Source: Branchiostoma floridae
Lineage: Eukaryota > Chordata > Leptocardii > Amphioxiformes > Branchiostomatidae
NCBI RefSeq assembly: GCF_000003815.2
Contig: NC_049985.1
Coordinates: 13,953,185-14,017,184 of the forward strand
Length of the DNA: 64,000 nt
Direction: 5' to 3'
The notes under the pieces were generated by a model. The model searched no databases and was not told the origin of the DNA. It saw only the letters and a program-made list of their open reading frames with translations. Both the position numbers and the translations under genes were made by a program. Positions 40,201-46,952 of this stretch are shown piece after piece. The stretch's first letter is position 1; each line of letters opens with the position of its first letter.

Positions 40201-43200
40201 CTGTGGATATCCGCCAAATAATGTTAAATTTTGGACAACACTTACGACATTTGTCAGTTTCTTAAAAACATGAAATCTGTAAAAACAGGTACAAATCAAC
40301 ATTTTACCCGTCATGCATATGGCGCATCTGAAGACTAAAAGCAAGGAGGTTAAAGAAGGACTAAAAGCAACGAGGTTAACCTCCTTGCTAAAAGTCATAT
40401 TTTGCTGTATAGTTTATTGTGTCCACCCCTTACCTTGCTTTTCTCCTGACTATGTCGGGACAGCCGATGCTGTTCTTGTGTAGGTTGAAGTTTAGGAAGA
40501 TTTTAGGATCTCTTTCCATTGCAACTACCATCTCTTTTTAACCTCCTTGATCATTACCACACGGCGTACGGTGAAAATGGCACATAATGGGTGAATGTTG
40601 GTGAAACACGGTGAAAATGTGTCACCCGGATTCGCATTGTTCCCATGTAAATATGGAAGGGTGAAAGCAAATATTGCACCTACGTGACAAAAGAGTGAAA
40701 CATGGTGAAATGACGGTTTCACCCCTAGTAAAACAAACAGCAATTACGTCATTGTGTGTTTCACGAGCTAGCGACGTGCTCGCCGCTGTCCAGTCGACGG
40801 CATTGGGACTGAAGACTGCCCGCCCAGTTCCTCAGCGCAAGCCGAGGATTTTTTTCGCATTGCCGCTAGCTCCGCAAGCCGTGGAAATATCTTTGACACT
40901 GGGATTGAAGACTGCCCGCCCAATTCCAGGATTTTTTACGCTTGCAGCTAGCTAAGACGTGCACGTGATCGCAATACGCACCTCTGATTGGTTGATCCTA
41001 CAGCTTTAGGGGGTTCCCCGCTATCTACTTTCTTTGCTGCCCCATGATGCTTTGCGCCCACCCGTGTCAAAGAAAATTTCTTTTACATTTCTACGCACAC
41101 GAAAAACGCTATATTCCACAATTACATTGCAATATTGCCGTGTGGTAGTGACAGATTGTGAGATGAAGATTTCCTTCAACTGCTGGCATTGTAACGTTGT
41201 TATGCTCTGAACTTGCCAAGGACGATAACGTCCTTGGAACTTGCCCAGTGTTTCTTGACCGCCTAATCGTAAGGTCCGACCTACCCCTACCTACTGGGAG
41301 GAAAGACACCACAACGTTTGGACCCTTTCGTACGCGCCGTGTTCACTAAGAGAAACGAAGTGTGACTGATATCCATCGAATACACGTACGCAAAGATACC
41401 TTAAATGTTTTCTCTTTACCTTGCAGATATAGTACAAGTTGAATCGCGGAGGTCTTTGGTTGAATAGACGTCTACAAATACGTTGTGCAGGGCACATTGC
41501 AGGTCCTTTATTCCTGCTAATAAGCCATGCATAAACCAAGCAGCACATTCATGGCAGGCCGATACGTATGTCATACATACTAGTACTTGCATGGCCTTTG
41601 GCAATACCATCGAATCTGCAGGGTAGAATATCTCGCTAGCACGGTATGGCATGGTCGACCCGGACGGACGGACGGACAGACGGACAGCAATCTAATATCA
41701 GTCTGATTGCCTTTCGCCGCGGAAGCGCGGCGAAAGACAAAAAAAGATTTAACATGTTAGATGATACTGGTGTCTTTAGCCTGTGTGTGTCTGTAGCACT
41801 TCAGTGTCAGTGGTAGGAAGATTGACCCACCGGTACTAGTCAAACCTAGATTCAGCAACTGTTGAAGGAACTGAGGTATAATGGTTGCTGAGTACAGGTG
41901 GTTGCTCATGACAGGGTGGGGTTAACTAATAGATGTAACAATGGACAGGACTGTTTTAATGTGTCCTGTGACTGGAGGCGGTTGCCTGTGTCAGGTGGTT
42001 GCCCAACCAGGTTTGATCGTAATACCTGTGCCTGGGCTTTGAACATATATACAGATTTATAACTAAGTGATCCTTAAGAAGGGTTAGAAATGTCACAAGT
42101 CTTTGACACTGATATTTCATATCACATATAGATGACAATGAAAATAAAGGGACTGATTCACTGAAGTGATTTTATTTCCTACAGATGATGGTTGGGAGGA
42201 GGCCAGCTGCAGTGATGAAGATGATGATGACAGCGAGGGATGGGTGGATGTGCAGCATTCCTCAGATGAAGAACAGGTGGGTTATAATACATAGCAGGAC
42301 AGTAGCAGCACCTGTACAAATGACCACTTCAGCTACATAAGGACCACTGGTCTGTTAGATAGTTGTTGTTTTTTCCCATAGACACAAGCATAAAGAATCT
42401 TGACTACTTGTACTTGTCCACAAAGGTCAGAGTTTGTTGGTCTCCTGCATGGGTAGTCTTTTTGGGTAGGGACTTCTTGTAGACTTTTTATTTTGTGTAG
42501 AAAGGAAAAAAATAAACAGAAATCTTGGCAAAATTACACTGTGCTAAGGACAGCATATCAATCTGTTATGAAACCAGAAGGGATGATGACAGCCCATTTA
42601 TTCATTTGGAATTAAGTAGGCACTTGCATTCTCAAGGATGTTTTATAATGTCCTTGGTACTGTAAATGCAGAAATGTTCGTGGTAGTTTTATGCTCGGGG
42701 TTTTTATGTCGGCCACTTCACCGCGAATTTAAAACCACAGCGAACATTTTACCATGATAGTACTATGTGATTACAGTCTATGGCGCTACCGCGAAATTAA
42801 AACCACTGCAAAAACTCCATTTTCCTGCTACCGCGAAAGTAAATCCCCGCAAACTTGAATGCATTTACAGTATTCTAAACAGTCCTTGGTTCTTGCTGTT
42901 AGTTAGAGACATATGGTTTGGACACTTTGTACATTTGTATTCTGATTGTGGGGAGTCCTAGGCTTATGTGCTTGATGTTTATCTGAGTGATGGCAGGTAC
43001 ATGTGATTTTGGCATTTTGCACTCTGAACGGTCCACTGTGGTCAGCTGCATCTGCACATATTTAGGACTGTAAAAAGGGGGATTTAGCCAGTCAGTGTCT
43101 GTTTCCCTTTAGTTATGAAAAAGGACACATAAAACCTACTGAATTGGCCAGATGAGGCCAACATCAACTCTCATAATTCCACCAGGTGCCATAATACCCA

Positions 43201-45851
43201 CACATTATCTCACTATACATGATAAAAATACATATTACCTTACATTTAAAGTGATTAAAAGAGATGTACCAATGCAGCATCAATATAAATTACACTTCTG
43301 ATATTTAACATTAGCTGTTCAAGACTATCTTGAGAAGGCCTCTATAACAATTTTTTTTTAAAAGTGACAAATTCTTTCCTTATAATTGTCATTGTGGCAT
43401 CCCCACCCAATAATAGAAAGGGGAGGGCTGAAGATTGACAGAATTTGTGCCGCTTCAATACCATACAGACACACAGTCACTGAAGCATGGTGCCTGCGTT
43501 TAGAGATCATTGACTTCATTAGCTCCTTTATTGTTTTCCTTAATTATCTAATTTTCTGCTCCACTGTACAGCAGCTAATTGGTTAGGCAGCTCATTTTAA
43601 GACGGGATAAACAGCCATTGTCTCAATGTAGAATTATTGACAATGATCTCGTGTCCAAAATGTTGTAGCAAATTTTCACCGTTAAAGCTTTCGAAATGTG
43701 AATGATAAAAATCTTTTACAAAAGGTATATTGTAGCCTAGAACAACTTGGTTACACAGTTGTATTTAGGAGATTTGTGGTCATAGATAAAAGTTAAAAGA
43801 TGATATGTTTGGCCCCCCTTGTACATAGGGAGAAGACACTACAGCAGAGGGTGAGAAGTTAACACCAGAGATGGCCAAGAGAAAGGCAGCTGCCATCAGC
43901 CAGAGTAGGATCCTGACACAGGAAGATCTAAAACTCATCAGAGCAAAACAGGTATGCTATGTTCACTGAAACAGTCCCTTGACAGAATTTTGTTGCACGG
44001 TATGGGAAAAATTTTCAACCATTCTGTCCTCTGTGACGGGTAGAAATTAAAGTTCAGTTTGATTTTCATCATATTGTCATCAGTATCACTTAACTTATGT
44101 AAAAGTTTACATGTTTTACGTTTCCTTGAAAAAATGCTGGAAATACATGTAGCATTTTTGAGGGTGGTACAGATTGTACAGAATTTCCTGGGAGCATGCT
44201 TCAAACCATTAAACTGATTGAATTTTTTAAAACTGGAGAAAGAGCCCAAATGACCAGAGACTTAGTTTGCTTAGTGCACAACTAGTAGTAGTTTTCAACA
44301 AGGTAATACTGACTTCACTTCTCAGTAGAAATACCTTCCACTTGTCTAAGACCATGCCATCTTGCATTCATTTATACTGTATCATCACTTTCCAGATCTC
44401 CAAAGAGATGGAGAAAGCTGCACCCAAGGGAAAGGGGAAAAAGAGAAAACTTATTCAGATTGAAGACAGAGACACAGGGTGAGTTCATGAATGATTCTTG
44501 GCAGATGAAAGAAATATGTAGGCTGTATGGGAGGCAAACAATTCTCTTCTGCCTTCCTACCTACAATTCTTTCTATTTTCTTCATGTTAGAATGTAACAT
44601 TGTACTCTGTAAATTTCACACATTGATATATTAAAAACTGGTACTTTACGTGTTACAGTGCGGAGTTGCCATCTCTGTCAGACATTGAGAGAATCCACAA
44701 GAAGCCCAAATCAGACAAGGATACACGACTGGCCACTGTCCAGGTAAGGAAGCGAGCAGCTATGCACGGCTGCACTGGTGTCATAAAATTGTCTTGCATT
44801 TTGGTTGTTGTAACCCATGATAAAGTGTACTAGGATTGTAAGACAAATGTAAAGTCTTTTTGGACATAGTACATATCAGAAATGGAGAACAGACAGTCTT
44901 GAATTGTTTTGAATTGTATTTTGTATACGTTGAAGTCAAATTCGCTTTCTAAATGTCTCTTAAAGTTTTTGGCTATTGTAATGTAAAATTGTTCTTTGCT
45001 AAATATAGTATTTTCTACATACAAATGTACATACTTCCTGTATAATACAGTATATCTTTTAAAACAGTAGGTAGCATGTTATTGTATGACTGTTTGTAGA
45101 TGATATTCTGTATAATTCTTTATTGTAGGCTGGTCGGGAAGGAAGGGAAAAGTTTAGTAGCAAAAAGCACAAGAAGAACCAGCGGTCCAGCACAACAAAC
45201 AAGGTACTATGGCCTGCATTTCCATTGTTTTAGCACAATGCCATCACTATAAAGTTGAAAGATTAATACAACATGAGTCAAAAATGGTGCTGCTATTTGT
45301 TAGATAATCAATGCCATACAATTTGTAAAAACCTGATACGTATACCCAGTTTTGTGTTGCAACCAACACAGTCATAATGGAGCTTGCCATTGTGAAAGGA
45401 ATAGTAGAATTTCTGATGTTGAAATTCACTTTCTTTGGTTCCTAGGAAAAGAAGAAGAACAAGGCTTTCATGATGATGAAACAGAAGAAGCAGGTCAGGG
45501 GGAAAGGGAAGAGATCCTTCAGAGACAAACAGGTGGGTGGCCATGTTGTCTGTCCTGCCATACCTGCTGTAACCACTAGGGGGCAGTAATGAGCTAATGT
45601 CCTTGTGCAGTGTAGCATTTACATGTAATGTATAGATAACAGAGAAGAAGTAGAAACCATCCACAAATATTGTTCTTTTGCTATGTTTTTTTAATACCTT
45701 CACCAGCAAGGTTGTGTTTCTGTTTGTCTGATATTTGGTATGTGGTAAGGTCTTGATGACACCTCTCTAACCTCACCAGTCTAAGATCTGATGTTTTTGT
45801 TTCCAGATTGCACTAAGAGATTCACTTCTCAAGAGGAAGAAGCAAGCGTAG
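4172..45851 (+). CDS. SDAD1: SDAD1 (SDA1 homolog), C-terminal half, 13 exons
   Basis: Protein SDA1 is a nucleolar/nuclear factor needed for maturation and export of the 60S ribosomal subunit (known for the yeast and human family). Thirteen exons join in one phase: 4172-4229, 9429-9487, 16278-16354, 16846-16943, 17313-17389, 18023-18137 (or 18143), 42185-42276, 43829-43951, 44396-44478, 44659-44743, 45129-45203, 45446-45532, 45807-45851. The sum is divisible by three and gives 357 (359) residues. Family landmarks are visible in order: [103 protein letters not shown]. The acidic stretch before VQHSSDEEQ and the lysine/arginine-rich tail are typical. The N-terminal half and its exons must lie upstream of the window. 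I am sure of the family; exon edges are read from splice consensus only. Confidence 0.95.
4230..9428. other. SDAD1: SDAD1 intron
   Basis: Intron between two certain exons, 5.2 kb. It holds a short inverted repeat at 4519-4572 and a CpG-containing, possibly repeat-derived patch around 6730-7230. No further exon or RNA gene was recognised. Confidence 0.8.
4519..4572. repeat. 15-bp inverted repeat, short foldback
   Basis: GGATATAGGAGAATT at 4519-4533 is followed 24 bases later by its exact reverse complement at 4558-4572. This could fold into a 15-bp stem. It is probably a degraded inverted-repeat element; no clear target duplication was found. Confidence 0.6.
9429..9487 (+). CDS. SDAD1: SDAD1 exon ([20 protein letters not shown])
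   Basis: The acceptor TTGTGCAG and donor GTAAGT bound the exon. It encodes [19 protein letters not shown], matching the conserved 'EVTxILLxAAQASH' of the SDA1 domain. It enters with two bases of a split codon and leaves at phase 0. Confidence 0.92.
13003..13180 (-). repeat. Candidate tRNA-derived SINE
   Basis: Read on the minus strand from about 13180, the sequence starts GTCCCTGTAGCTCAACTAG, which resembles the acceptor and D arm (A box) of a tRNA. A weak B-box-like GGTTCTAAT follows at usual tRNA spacing, and then an unrelated tail. It does not form a complete tRNA cloverleaf, so I call it a SINE candidate, not a tRNA gene. Confidence 0.35.
14030..14450 (+). repeat. Degenerate tandem repeat, ~130-bp unit
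   Basis: Phrases such as GGAAATCAGTGGGAG (14231 and 14362, 131 bases apart), ACCTGT-GTC-TTCAT and CACCATGGTGAT recur in the same order. A more diverged copy begins near 14040 and a distant relative lies near 13300. This looks like an old tandem duplication of a noncoding unit. Confidence 0.5.
14453..14746. mobile_element. Tc1/mariner-like MITE (CCGTATTTTCTTGATTAAAGT ends)
   Basis: The ends are inverted repeats: TCGTATTTTCTTGATTAAAGT on the left and the reverse complement of CCGTATTTTCTTGATTAAAGT on the right, with one mismatch. A TA dinucleotide flanks each side (14451-14452, 14747-14748), the target duplication of Tc1/mariner-type transposons. The 294-bp interior has no coding capacity, so it would need a transposase from elsewhere. 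Confidence 0.8.
15195..15330 (+). repeat. Candidate tRNA-derived SINE head
   Basis: The stretch TGGTGTAGAGGTCTG near 15227 resembles a tRNA A box, and GGGTCAAATTCCG near 15268 resembles a B box at about the expected distance. Together they suggest the head of a tRNA-derived SINE. The 140-residue open frame that overlaps it shows no protein-like features and is probably fortuitous. Confidence 0.35.
15556..15607 (+). repeat. 26-bp tandem duplication
   Basis: TGATTTACCTGTAGGGTTAA plus ACTTAA occurs twice head to tail without a mismatch (15556-15581, 15582-15607). The perfect identity suggests a recent duplication. Confidence 0.9.
16278..16354 (+). CDS. SDAD1: SDAD1 exon ([13 protein letters not shown]...)
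   Basis: The acceptor CCTCCAG and donor GTGAGT bound the exon. It encodes [20 protein letters not shown] and then EVMTV, a strongly conserved helix-loop of the SDA1 domain. The exon ends after two bases of a glycine codon. Confidence 0.94.
16846..16943 (+). CDS. SDAD1: SDAD1 exon ([15 protein letters not shown]...)
   Basis: The acceptor CTCCACAG and donor GTAAGG bound the exon. It encodes [20 protein letters not shown], then [12 protein letters not shown], matching the family motif 'INAIKEI..RCPLAM..ELLQDLAQYK'. It leaves with one base of a split asparagine codon. Confidence 0.94.
17313..17389 (+). CDS. SDAD1: SDAD1 exon ([17 protein letters not shown]...)
   Basis: The acceptor TTTACCCAG and donor GTGAGT bound the exon. 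It encodes [20 protein letters not shown], then HKKDR, the conserved segment ending in the basic residues just before GKPTEAS. It leaves at phase 0. Confidence 0.94.
18023..18137 (+). CDS. SDAD1: SDAD1 exon (GKPTEAS...[12 protein letters not shown])
   Basis: The exon begins right after a CAG acceptor with GKPTEAS and carries [15 protein letters not shown], both hallmarks of SDA1 proteins. Two in-phase donors are possible: GTGAAG after 18137, or GTCAGA after 18143, which adds two residues. The first fits the donor consensus better. Either joins to the exon at 42185 and restores an aspartate codon. Confidence 0.9.
21219..21400 (+). repeat. 97-bp tandem duplication, diverged
   Basis: GTGGGCACCG...CTTACTTTGTCTGTGTCACA...CAAAATGTA...GATTCAAAAG...CAGCCTT appears at 21219 and again at 21316. 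The two copies differ by small indels and substitutions. Confidence 0.8.
21404..21439. repeat. 36-bp perfect palindrome
   Basis: The left arm ATGTCAGTGCCACTGCCC (21404-21421) is followed directly, with no spacer, by its exact reverse complement (21422-21439). It adjoins the second copy of the 97-bp duplication. Confidence 0.95.
23306..23342. repeat. 37-bp near-perfect palindrome
   Basis: CCATACCATA at 23315-23324 is followed directly by its reverse complement, and the symmetry extends through ATATTTCA/TGAAATAT with one bulged G at 23314. It lies just before a TTTC microsatellite. Confidence 0.85.
23358..23377 (+). repeat. (TTTC)5 microsatellite
   Basis: Five uninterrupted TTTC units. The following sequence (to about 23700) is more CpG-rich than its surroundings and may be a transposon remnant, but no ends were found. 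Confidence 0.85.
23860..24020 (+). promoter_or_regulatory. Candidate TATA promoter inside the SDAD1 intron
   Basis: TATATACA at 23871-23878 sits in a locally CpG-rich stretch (23700-24060) unlike the AT-rich surroundings. A start about 30 bases downstream would place transcription near 23905, followed by an ATG at 24021 and a strong donor at 24112. This is inference from composition and spacing only. Confidence 0.3.
24021..24111 (+). CDS. Candidate short first exon, unknown
   Basis: An ATG at 24021 opens 30 codons, starting [18 protein letters not shown], that run into a consensus donor GTAAGT after 24111. A possible acceptor at 24230 (CTGCCAG) would give a 118-base intron and stop 15 codons later. 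I do not recognise the peptide, and it may be noncoding. Confidence 0.2.
24221..24412 (+). other. Open frame without ATG, 63 codons, protein-like
   Basis: This plus-strand frame contains [20 protein letters not shown] then [20 protein letters not shown] before the stop TAA at 24410-24412. The composition looks like a charged helical protein. It has no start codon, and no acceptor with a good pyrimidine tract was found, so it could be an exon of an unseen gene, a remnant or chance. Confidence 0.25.
26161..27055. mobile_element. TA-flanked DNA transposon remnant (CAGTCAAACCTGT ends)
   Basis: The left end CAGTCAAACCTGT (26161) and right end ACAGGTTTGACTG (27055) are exact inverted repeats flanked by TA on both sides (26159-26160, 27056-27057). 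Next to each end are several copies of AGCGGCCACC or ATAGTGGCCAC, arranged inward as subterminal repeats. The 895-bp interior has no transposase frame, so this is a non-autonomous Tc1/mariner-type element. The ends resemble a family seen in many invertebrate genomes (from memory, unverified). Confidence 0.85.
29062..29597 (-). pseudogene. Minus-strand exon with membrane helix, apparent frameshift
   Basis: A strong acceptor (TTTCCTCATCTATTCCAG on the minus strand) precedes 29597. From there one frame reads [20 protein letters not shown] then [13 protein letters not shown] and stops at TGA 29494-29492. The next frame then runs [18 protein letters not shown], a hydrophobic helix [29 protein letters not shown] and a polar tail to a stop at 29062. 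Dropping one T near 29495 would join the two into one membrane protein with an outside NTT glycosylation site. So this is either a broken gene, an assembly error, or the membrane segment is a separate exon starting near 29529. I do not recognise the family. Confidence 0.45.
29641..29760. repeat. AACCGG-rich repeat fragment
   Basis: The motif ACCGG or its complement occurs at least eight times in about 100 bases in both orientations (ACCGGTCCG, GAACCGGAC, GTCCGGTT, AAACCGGAA, AAACCGGTTTT). It looks like the end of a transposable element that may extend to about 30430, where the base composition returns to normal. No target duplication was found. Confidence 0.4.
35740..36210 (+). repeat. Degenerate ~30-36-bp repeat (AATGCTTAACGGTTAATTC)
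   Basis: Variants of AATGCTTAACGTTAAATTC recur at about 35743, 35779, 35810, 36013, 36096, 36157 and 36192, with similar spacing between neighbours. They suggest an old, decayed minisatellite. The region has no coding frame of note. Confidence 0.45.
37521..37609. mobile_element. ~90-bp foldback element, copy 1
   Basis: The ends TAGCCTGGAGTCCAGCC and GGCTGGACTCCAGGCTA are exact inverted repeats of 17 bases. The flanks GGGAGTATG (left) and GGGAGGATG (right) match at 8 of 9 positions, as expected for a 9-bp target duplication. The interior carries CGACCTTCGGGAG-like sequence (AACCTTCGGGAG) shared with copy 3. It is too short to encode anything. Confidence 0.85.
37802..37901. other. Assembly gap (100 N)
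   Basis: Exactly 100 N, the usual placeholder for a gap of unknown size. Sequence on both sides belongs to the long SDAD1 intron. The open frame drawn across it is meaningless. Confidence 1.
38893..38904 (+). repeat. Solo CAAGGAGGTTAA end
   Basis: A single copy of the 12-base end motif found in the foldback elements at 40342 and 51969. No partner end was matched. It follows a CpG-rich stretch (38540-38880) whose function I cannot name. Confidence 0.5.
39732..39849 (-). CDS. Nested antisense gene, exon 2
   Basis: On the minus strand a textbook acceptor (TGCATCCCCTTTCCTTACAG) is followed by 38 codons, [20 protein letters not shown] then [18 protein letters not shown], and a stop at 39734-39732. 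Codons are GC-ending in most positions, as in real exons. The first base completes the split arginine codon left by the exon at 40434, so the two join in phase. The peptide forms an amphipathic helix pattern. If a weak donor after 39736 (GTAGCA) is used instead of the stop, the exon also joins in phase to the one starting at 29597. I do not recognise the protein. Confidence 0.6.
40256..40286 (-). other. Possible cassette exon between the antisense exons
   Basis: On the minus strand the acceptor CTGTTTTTACAG and the donor GTAAGT bracket 31 bases that could read [10 protein letters not shown] after completing the split codon. Inclusion would shift the frame of exon 2 and stop at once, so it could act as a poison exon. 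It may equally be chance. Confidence 0.2.
40342..40387. mobile_element. 46-bp foldback with CAAGGAGGTTAA ends
   Basis: CAAGGAGGTTAA at the left and TTAACCTCCTTG at the right are exact inverted repeats, flanked by an exact 7-bp direct repeat CTAAAAG (40335-40341 and 40388-40394). The inside contains CTAAAAGCAACGAGGTTAAC, a partial copy of the left end with its flank. Confidence 0.75.
40434..40531 (-). CDS. Nested antisense gene, exon 1
   Basis: The minus strand reads [20 protein letters not shown] then [12 protein letters not shown], ending with two bases of a codon at a consensus donor GTAAGG after 40434. Phase 2 matches the acceptor at 39849. An in-frame TAA lies just upstream in a CAAGGAGGTTAA repeat copy, and there is no pyrimidine-tract acceptor, so either this is the true first exon (ATG 40531 or 40519) or the insertion cut off an earlier part. 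There is no signal peptide. Together with exon 2 it would make a 71-residue protein. Confidence 0.55.
40538..40549 (-). repeat. Solo TTAACCTCCTTG end
   Basis: A single end motif of the CAAGGAGGTTAA family, directly upstream of the antisense first exon. It supplies the in-frame stop before that exon's ATG. No partner end with matching flanks was found. Confidence 0.55.
40560..40725 (+). repeat. GGTGAAA-rich degenerate repeat
   Basis: The phrase ACGGTGAAAATG occurs twice and GGTGAAA or its complement TTTCACC several more times in about 165 bases. It ends in GACGGTTTCACCCC, which is inverted relative to the start. It may be an old inverted-repeat element. Confidence 0.4.
40801..40935 (+). repeat. 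96-bp imperfect tandem duplication
   Basis: GGGACTGAAGACTGCCCGCC near 40805 recurs as GGGATTGAAGACTGCCCGCC near 40901, with GGATTTTTT and GCTAGCT following in each. The 96-base period is a multiple of three, so a chance open frame repeats LGLKTARP twice. The area is CpG-rich with a CACGTG at about 40963 and an inverted CCAAT box near 40987, so it may be regulatory. Confidence 0.6.
41661..41687 (+). repeat. GGAC microsatellite
   Basis: Six to seven GGAC/AGAC units directly follow GGTCGACCC. Next comes a GC-rich hairpin at 41711-41736. Confidence 0.8.
41711..41736. repeat. GC-rich 11-bp hairpin
   Basis: CTTTCGCCGCG (41711-41721), loop GAAG, then its exact complement CGCGGCGAAAG (41726-41736). 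With the GGAC run it resembles the tail of a transposable element of unknown type. Confidence 0.75.
42185..42276 (+). CDS. SDAD1: SDAD1 exon, acidic segment ([12 protein letters not shown])
   Basis: The acceptor CCTACAG and donor GTGGGT bound the exon. It encodes [19 protein letters not shown] then [11 protein letters not shown], the acidic linker shared by the family. It follows the longest intron of the gene, about 24 kb. Confidence 0.95.
42277..43828. other. SDAD1: SDAD1 intron with one MITE
   Basis: Intron between certain exons. Apart from the TA-flanked element at 42660-42871 nothing was recognised. Confidence 0.8.
42660..42871. mobile_element. 212-bp MITE (CTGTAAATGCA ends)
   Basis: CTGTAAATGCA at the left and TGCATTTACAG at the right are exact inverted repeats, flanked by TA on each side (42658-42659, 42872-42873). 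Inside are repeated ACCGCGAA(A/T)TTAAAACCAC blocks. It is a non-autonomous element of Tc1/mariner type by its duplication. Confidence 0.85.
43829..43951 (+). CDS. SDAD1: SDAD1 exon ([18 protein letters not shown])
   Basis: The acceptor ACATAG and donor GTATGC bound the exon. It encodes [20 protein letters not shown], then [20 protein letters not shown], corresponding to the 'RKAKAAAISTSRVLTQEDF' region of vertebrate SDAD1. Both ends are phase 0. Confidence 0.95.
44396..44478 (+). CDS. SDAD1: SDAD1 exon (basic linker)
   Basis: The acceptor TTTCCAG and donor GTGAGT bound the exon. It encodes [20 protein letters not shown] then QIEDRDT, a lysine-rich linker typical of nucleolar proteins. It ends after two bases of a glycine codon. 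Confidence 0.93.
44659..44743 (+). CDS. SDAD1: SDAD1 exon ([15 protein letters not shown])
   Basis: The acceptor GTTACAG and donor GTAAGG bound the exon. It encodes [20 protein letters not shown] then DTRLATVQ, matching the conserved '[22 protein letters not shown]'. It leaves at phase 0. Confidence 0.95.
45129..45203 (+). CDS. SDAD1: SDAD1 exon (AGREGREKF...)
   Basis: The acceptor TATTGTAG and donor GTACTA bound the exon. It encodes [20 protein letters not shown] then STTNK, aligning to 'AGKTDRKEF..KKTKTNPFSSSTNK' of vertebrates. Both ends are phase 0. Confidence 0.94.
45446..45532 (+). CDS. SDAD1: SDAD1 exon ([13 protein letters not shown]...)
   Basis: The acceptor TTCCTAG and donor GTGGGT bound the exon. 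It encodes [20 protein letters not shown] then GKRSFRDKQ, matching 'EKKKQKNFMMMR...KRSFREKQ'. Both ends are phase 0. Confidence 0.95.
45807..45851 (+). CDS. SDAD1: SDAD1 last coding exon with stop
   Basis: The acceptor GTTTCCAG opens the exon. It encodes [14 protein letters not shown] and then the stop TAG at 45849-45851, corresponding to the basic C-terminus 'LALRDALLKKRKR' of the family. Confidence 0.95.
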   Translation: MALRDSLLKRKKQA

Positions 45852-46420
45852 TCCAGGAACATTGAAAGCTAGATTTGTCTTGTATGGGAAGAACACAATG
45901 TCATATTACTATGTTACAATGAAAATCAGACTACCTTGTATCATATTCCATACTGTATCATGCAGCACTGAAATGGAATTGAATTATGCAAATTAGAACA
46001 ATTTACTTGATGTTGCCTCCTTGTTTGTTATTCATACAACATTTTGGTTTTCCCAATCCAAAAACAAAGAATGATGCTCTTGTCCCATCCCTTATAACAT
46101 TCTATGTCTGCATTTCGACAATTTAACTAAGTCGGTCTCTGCTCTATTATTATAAATGCTGTATGTATCTACTATTCCACTCAATAGCAATTGTCACAAA
46201 TGTGCACAACTAAGTAGATGTAGTTGATGATAATGTTACAGTCACTGTTAATCAGTTTACCTGATGTTGATCTCAGGATTATCTACAAACCACGATACCC
46301 ACTGTGTGGATTGCATTGAATTCCATGAAGCTATTTCAGTGTGATTTTCTTTTACCAAACATGCAATGCAAGGAAGCTGGTCAATTATGATTCATCAATC
46401 AAAGTACGATGTGGAATAAA
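45852..46420 (+). other. SDAD1: SDAD1 3' untranslated region with AATAAA
   Basis: The sequence after the stop is AT-rich and noncoding. The first clear AATAAA polyadenylation hexamer is at 46415-46420. I infer that the transcript ends shortly after it. Confidence 0.55.
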
Positions 46421-46861
46421 TCAACTCCTAAAAAGTTATGTTGCTGTGTATTGATTGAAGTTGATTATTTGAGTGGCTGATGGTGTGAAGTAAATGAGTA
46501 ATGAATTTTATGTAATTGGATCAGTGTAAGGCCTGTGATGTCAGAGCAAGGACGTTATATTGGTCAGAACAGAGATTGAAAAAGAATTTGCATACCAGAG
46601 CTAGATTTTTACTGACAGATGGGTTCTTAAAAGTGATGGATTGAGATGCTGATATAGATTAATATGAACTGCCATTGATAGGACATGCCCAATTGCCACT
46701 TTCACTTGCCAGGGATAATTAGACTATTGGACTAGTCCAACCAGCACATTCATATGAGTAGATTCAAAAGAAGATGTGAAGGAACAAAAATGAAAAATCC
46801 ATTGTTCGGTATACAATACTTTGTGTTTAGTTAACCTCCCTGCGATGATCACTTAGATTTC

Positions 46862-46930
46862 TTTTTTTTTTTATTCTCATGCTGGCATCAGTTTTTGGAT
46901 ACCCAGAAGATGTCATCCATATAATCAAAT
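46862..46930 (+). repeat. T-run + CATCAGTTTT repeat, copy 1
   Basis: A T run followed by ATTCTCATGCTGGCATCAGT, then CCAGAAGATGTCATCCATATAATCAAAT. The copy near 59740 has CATTTGCACGCTCGCATCAG, then CCAGATTATCTCATCCATATAATGAAAT. They are clearly related members of a dispersed family. Confidence 0.65.
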
Positions 46931-46952
46931 CATACTTCATGGAGGTATGAGA

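Larger units (their letters stand above)
18144..42184. other. SDAD1: 24-kb SDAD1 intron
   Basis: The exons on either side are certain and in phase, so this whole stretch is one intron of SDAD1, plus an unknown length in the N gap. It carries tandem duplications, a 36-bp palindrome, several transposon remnants, a candidate promoter at 23.8-24.1 kb and minus-strand exons at 29.1-29.6, 39.7-39.85 and 40.43-40.53 kb. Long parts (18.2-21.2, 21.5-23.3, 24.5-26.1, 27.1-29.0, 31.2-35.7 kb) show nothing that I can call. Confidence 0.85.
43952..45806. other. SDAD1: Short SDAD1 introns at the 3' end
   Basis: Introns 43952-44395, 44479-44658, 44744-45128, 45204-45445 and 45533-45806 are AT-rich. No snoRNA C/D or H/ACA signature was visible by eye. 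Confidence 0.75.

Noticed and set aside
41109-41652. Overlapping minus-strand frames with several methionines
   Set aside because: They end at the GGAC microsatellite and GC hairpin; likely part of a repeat, no domain seen.
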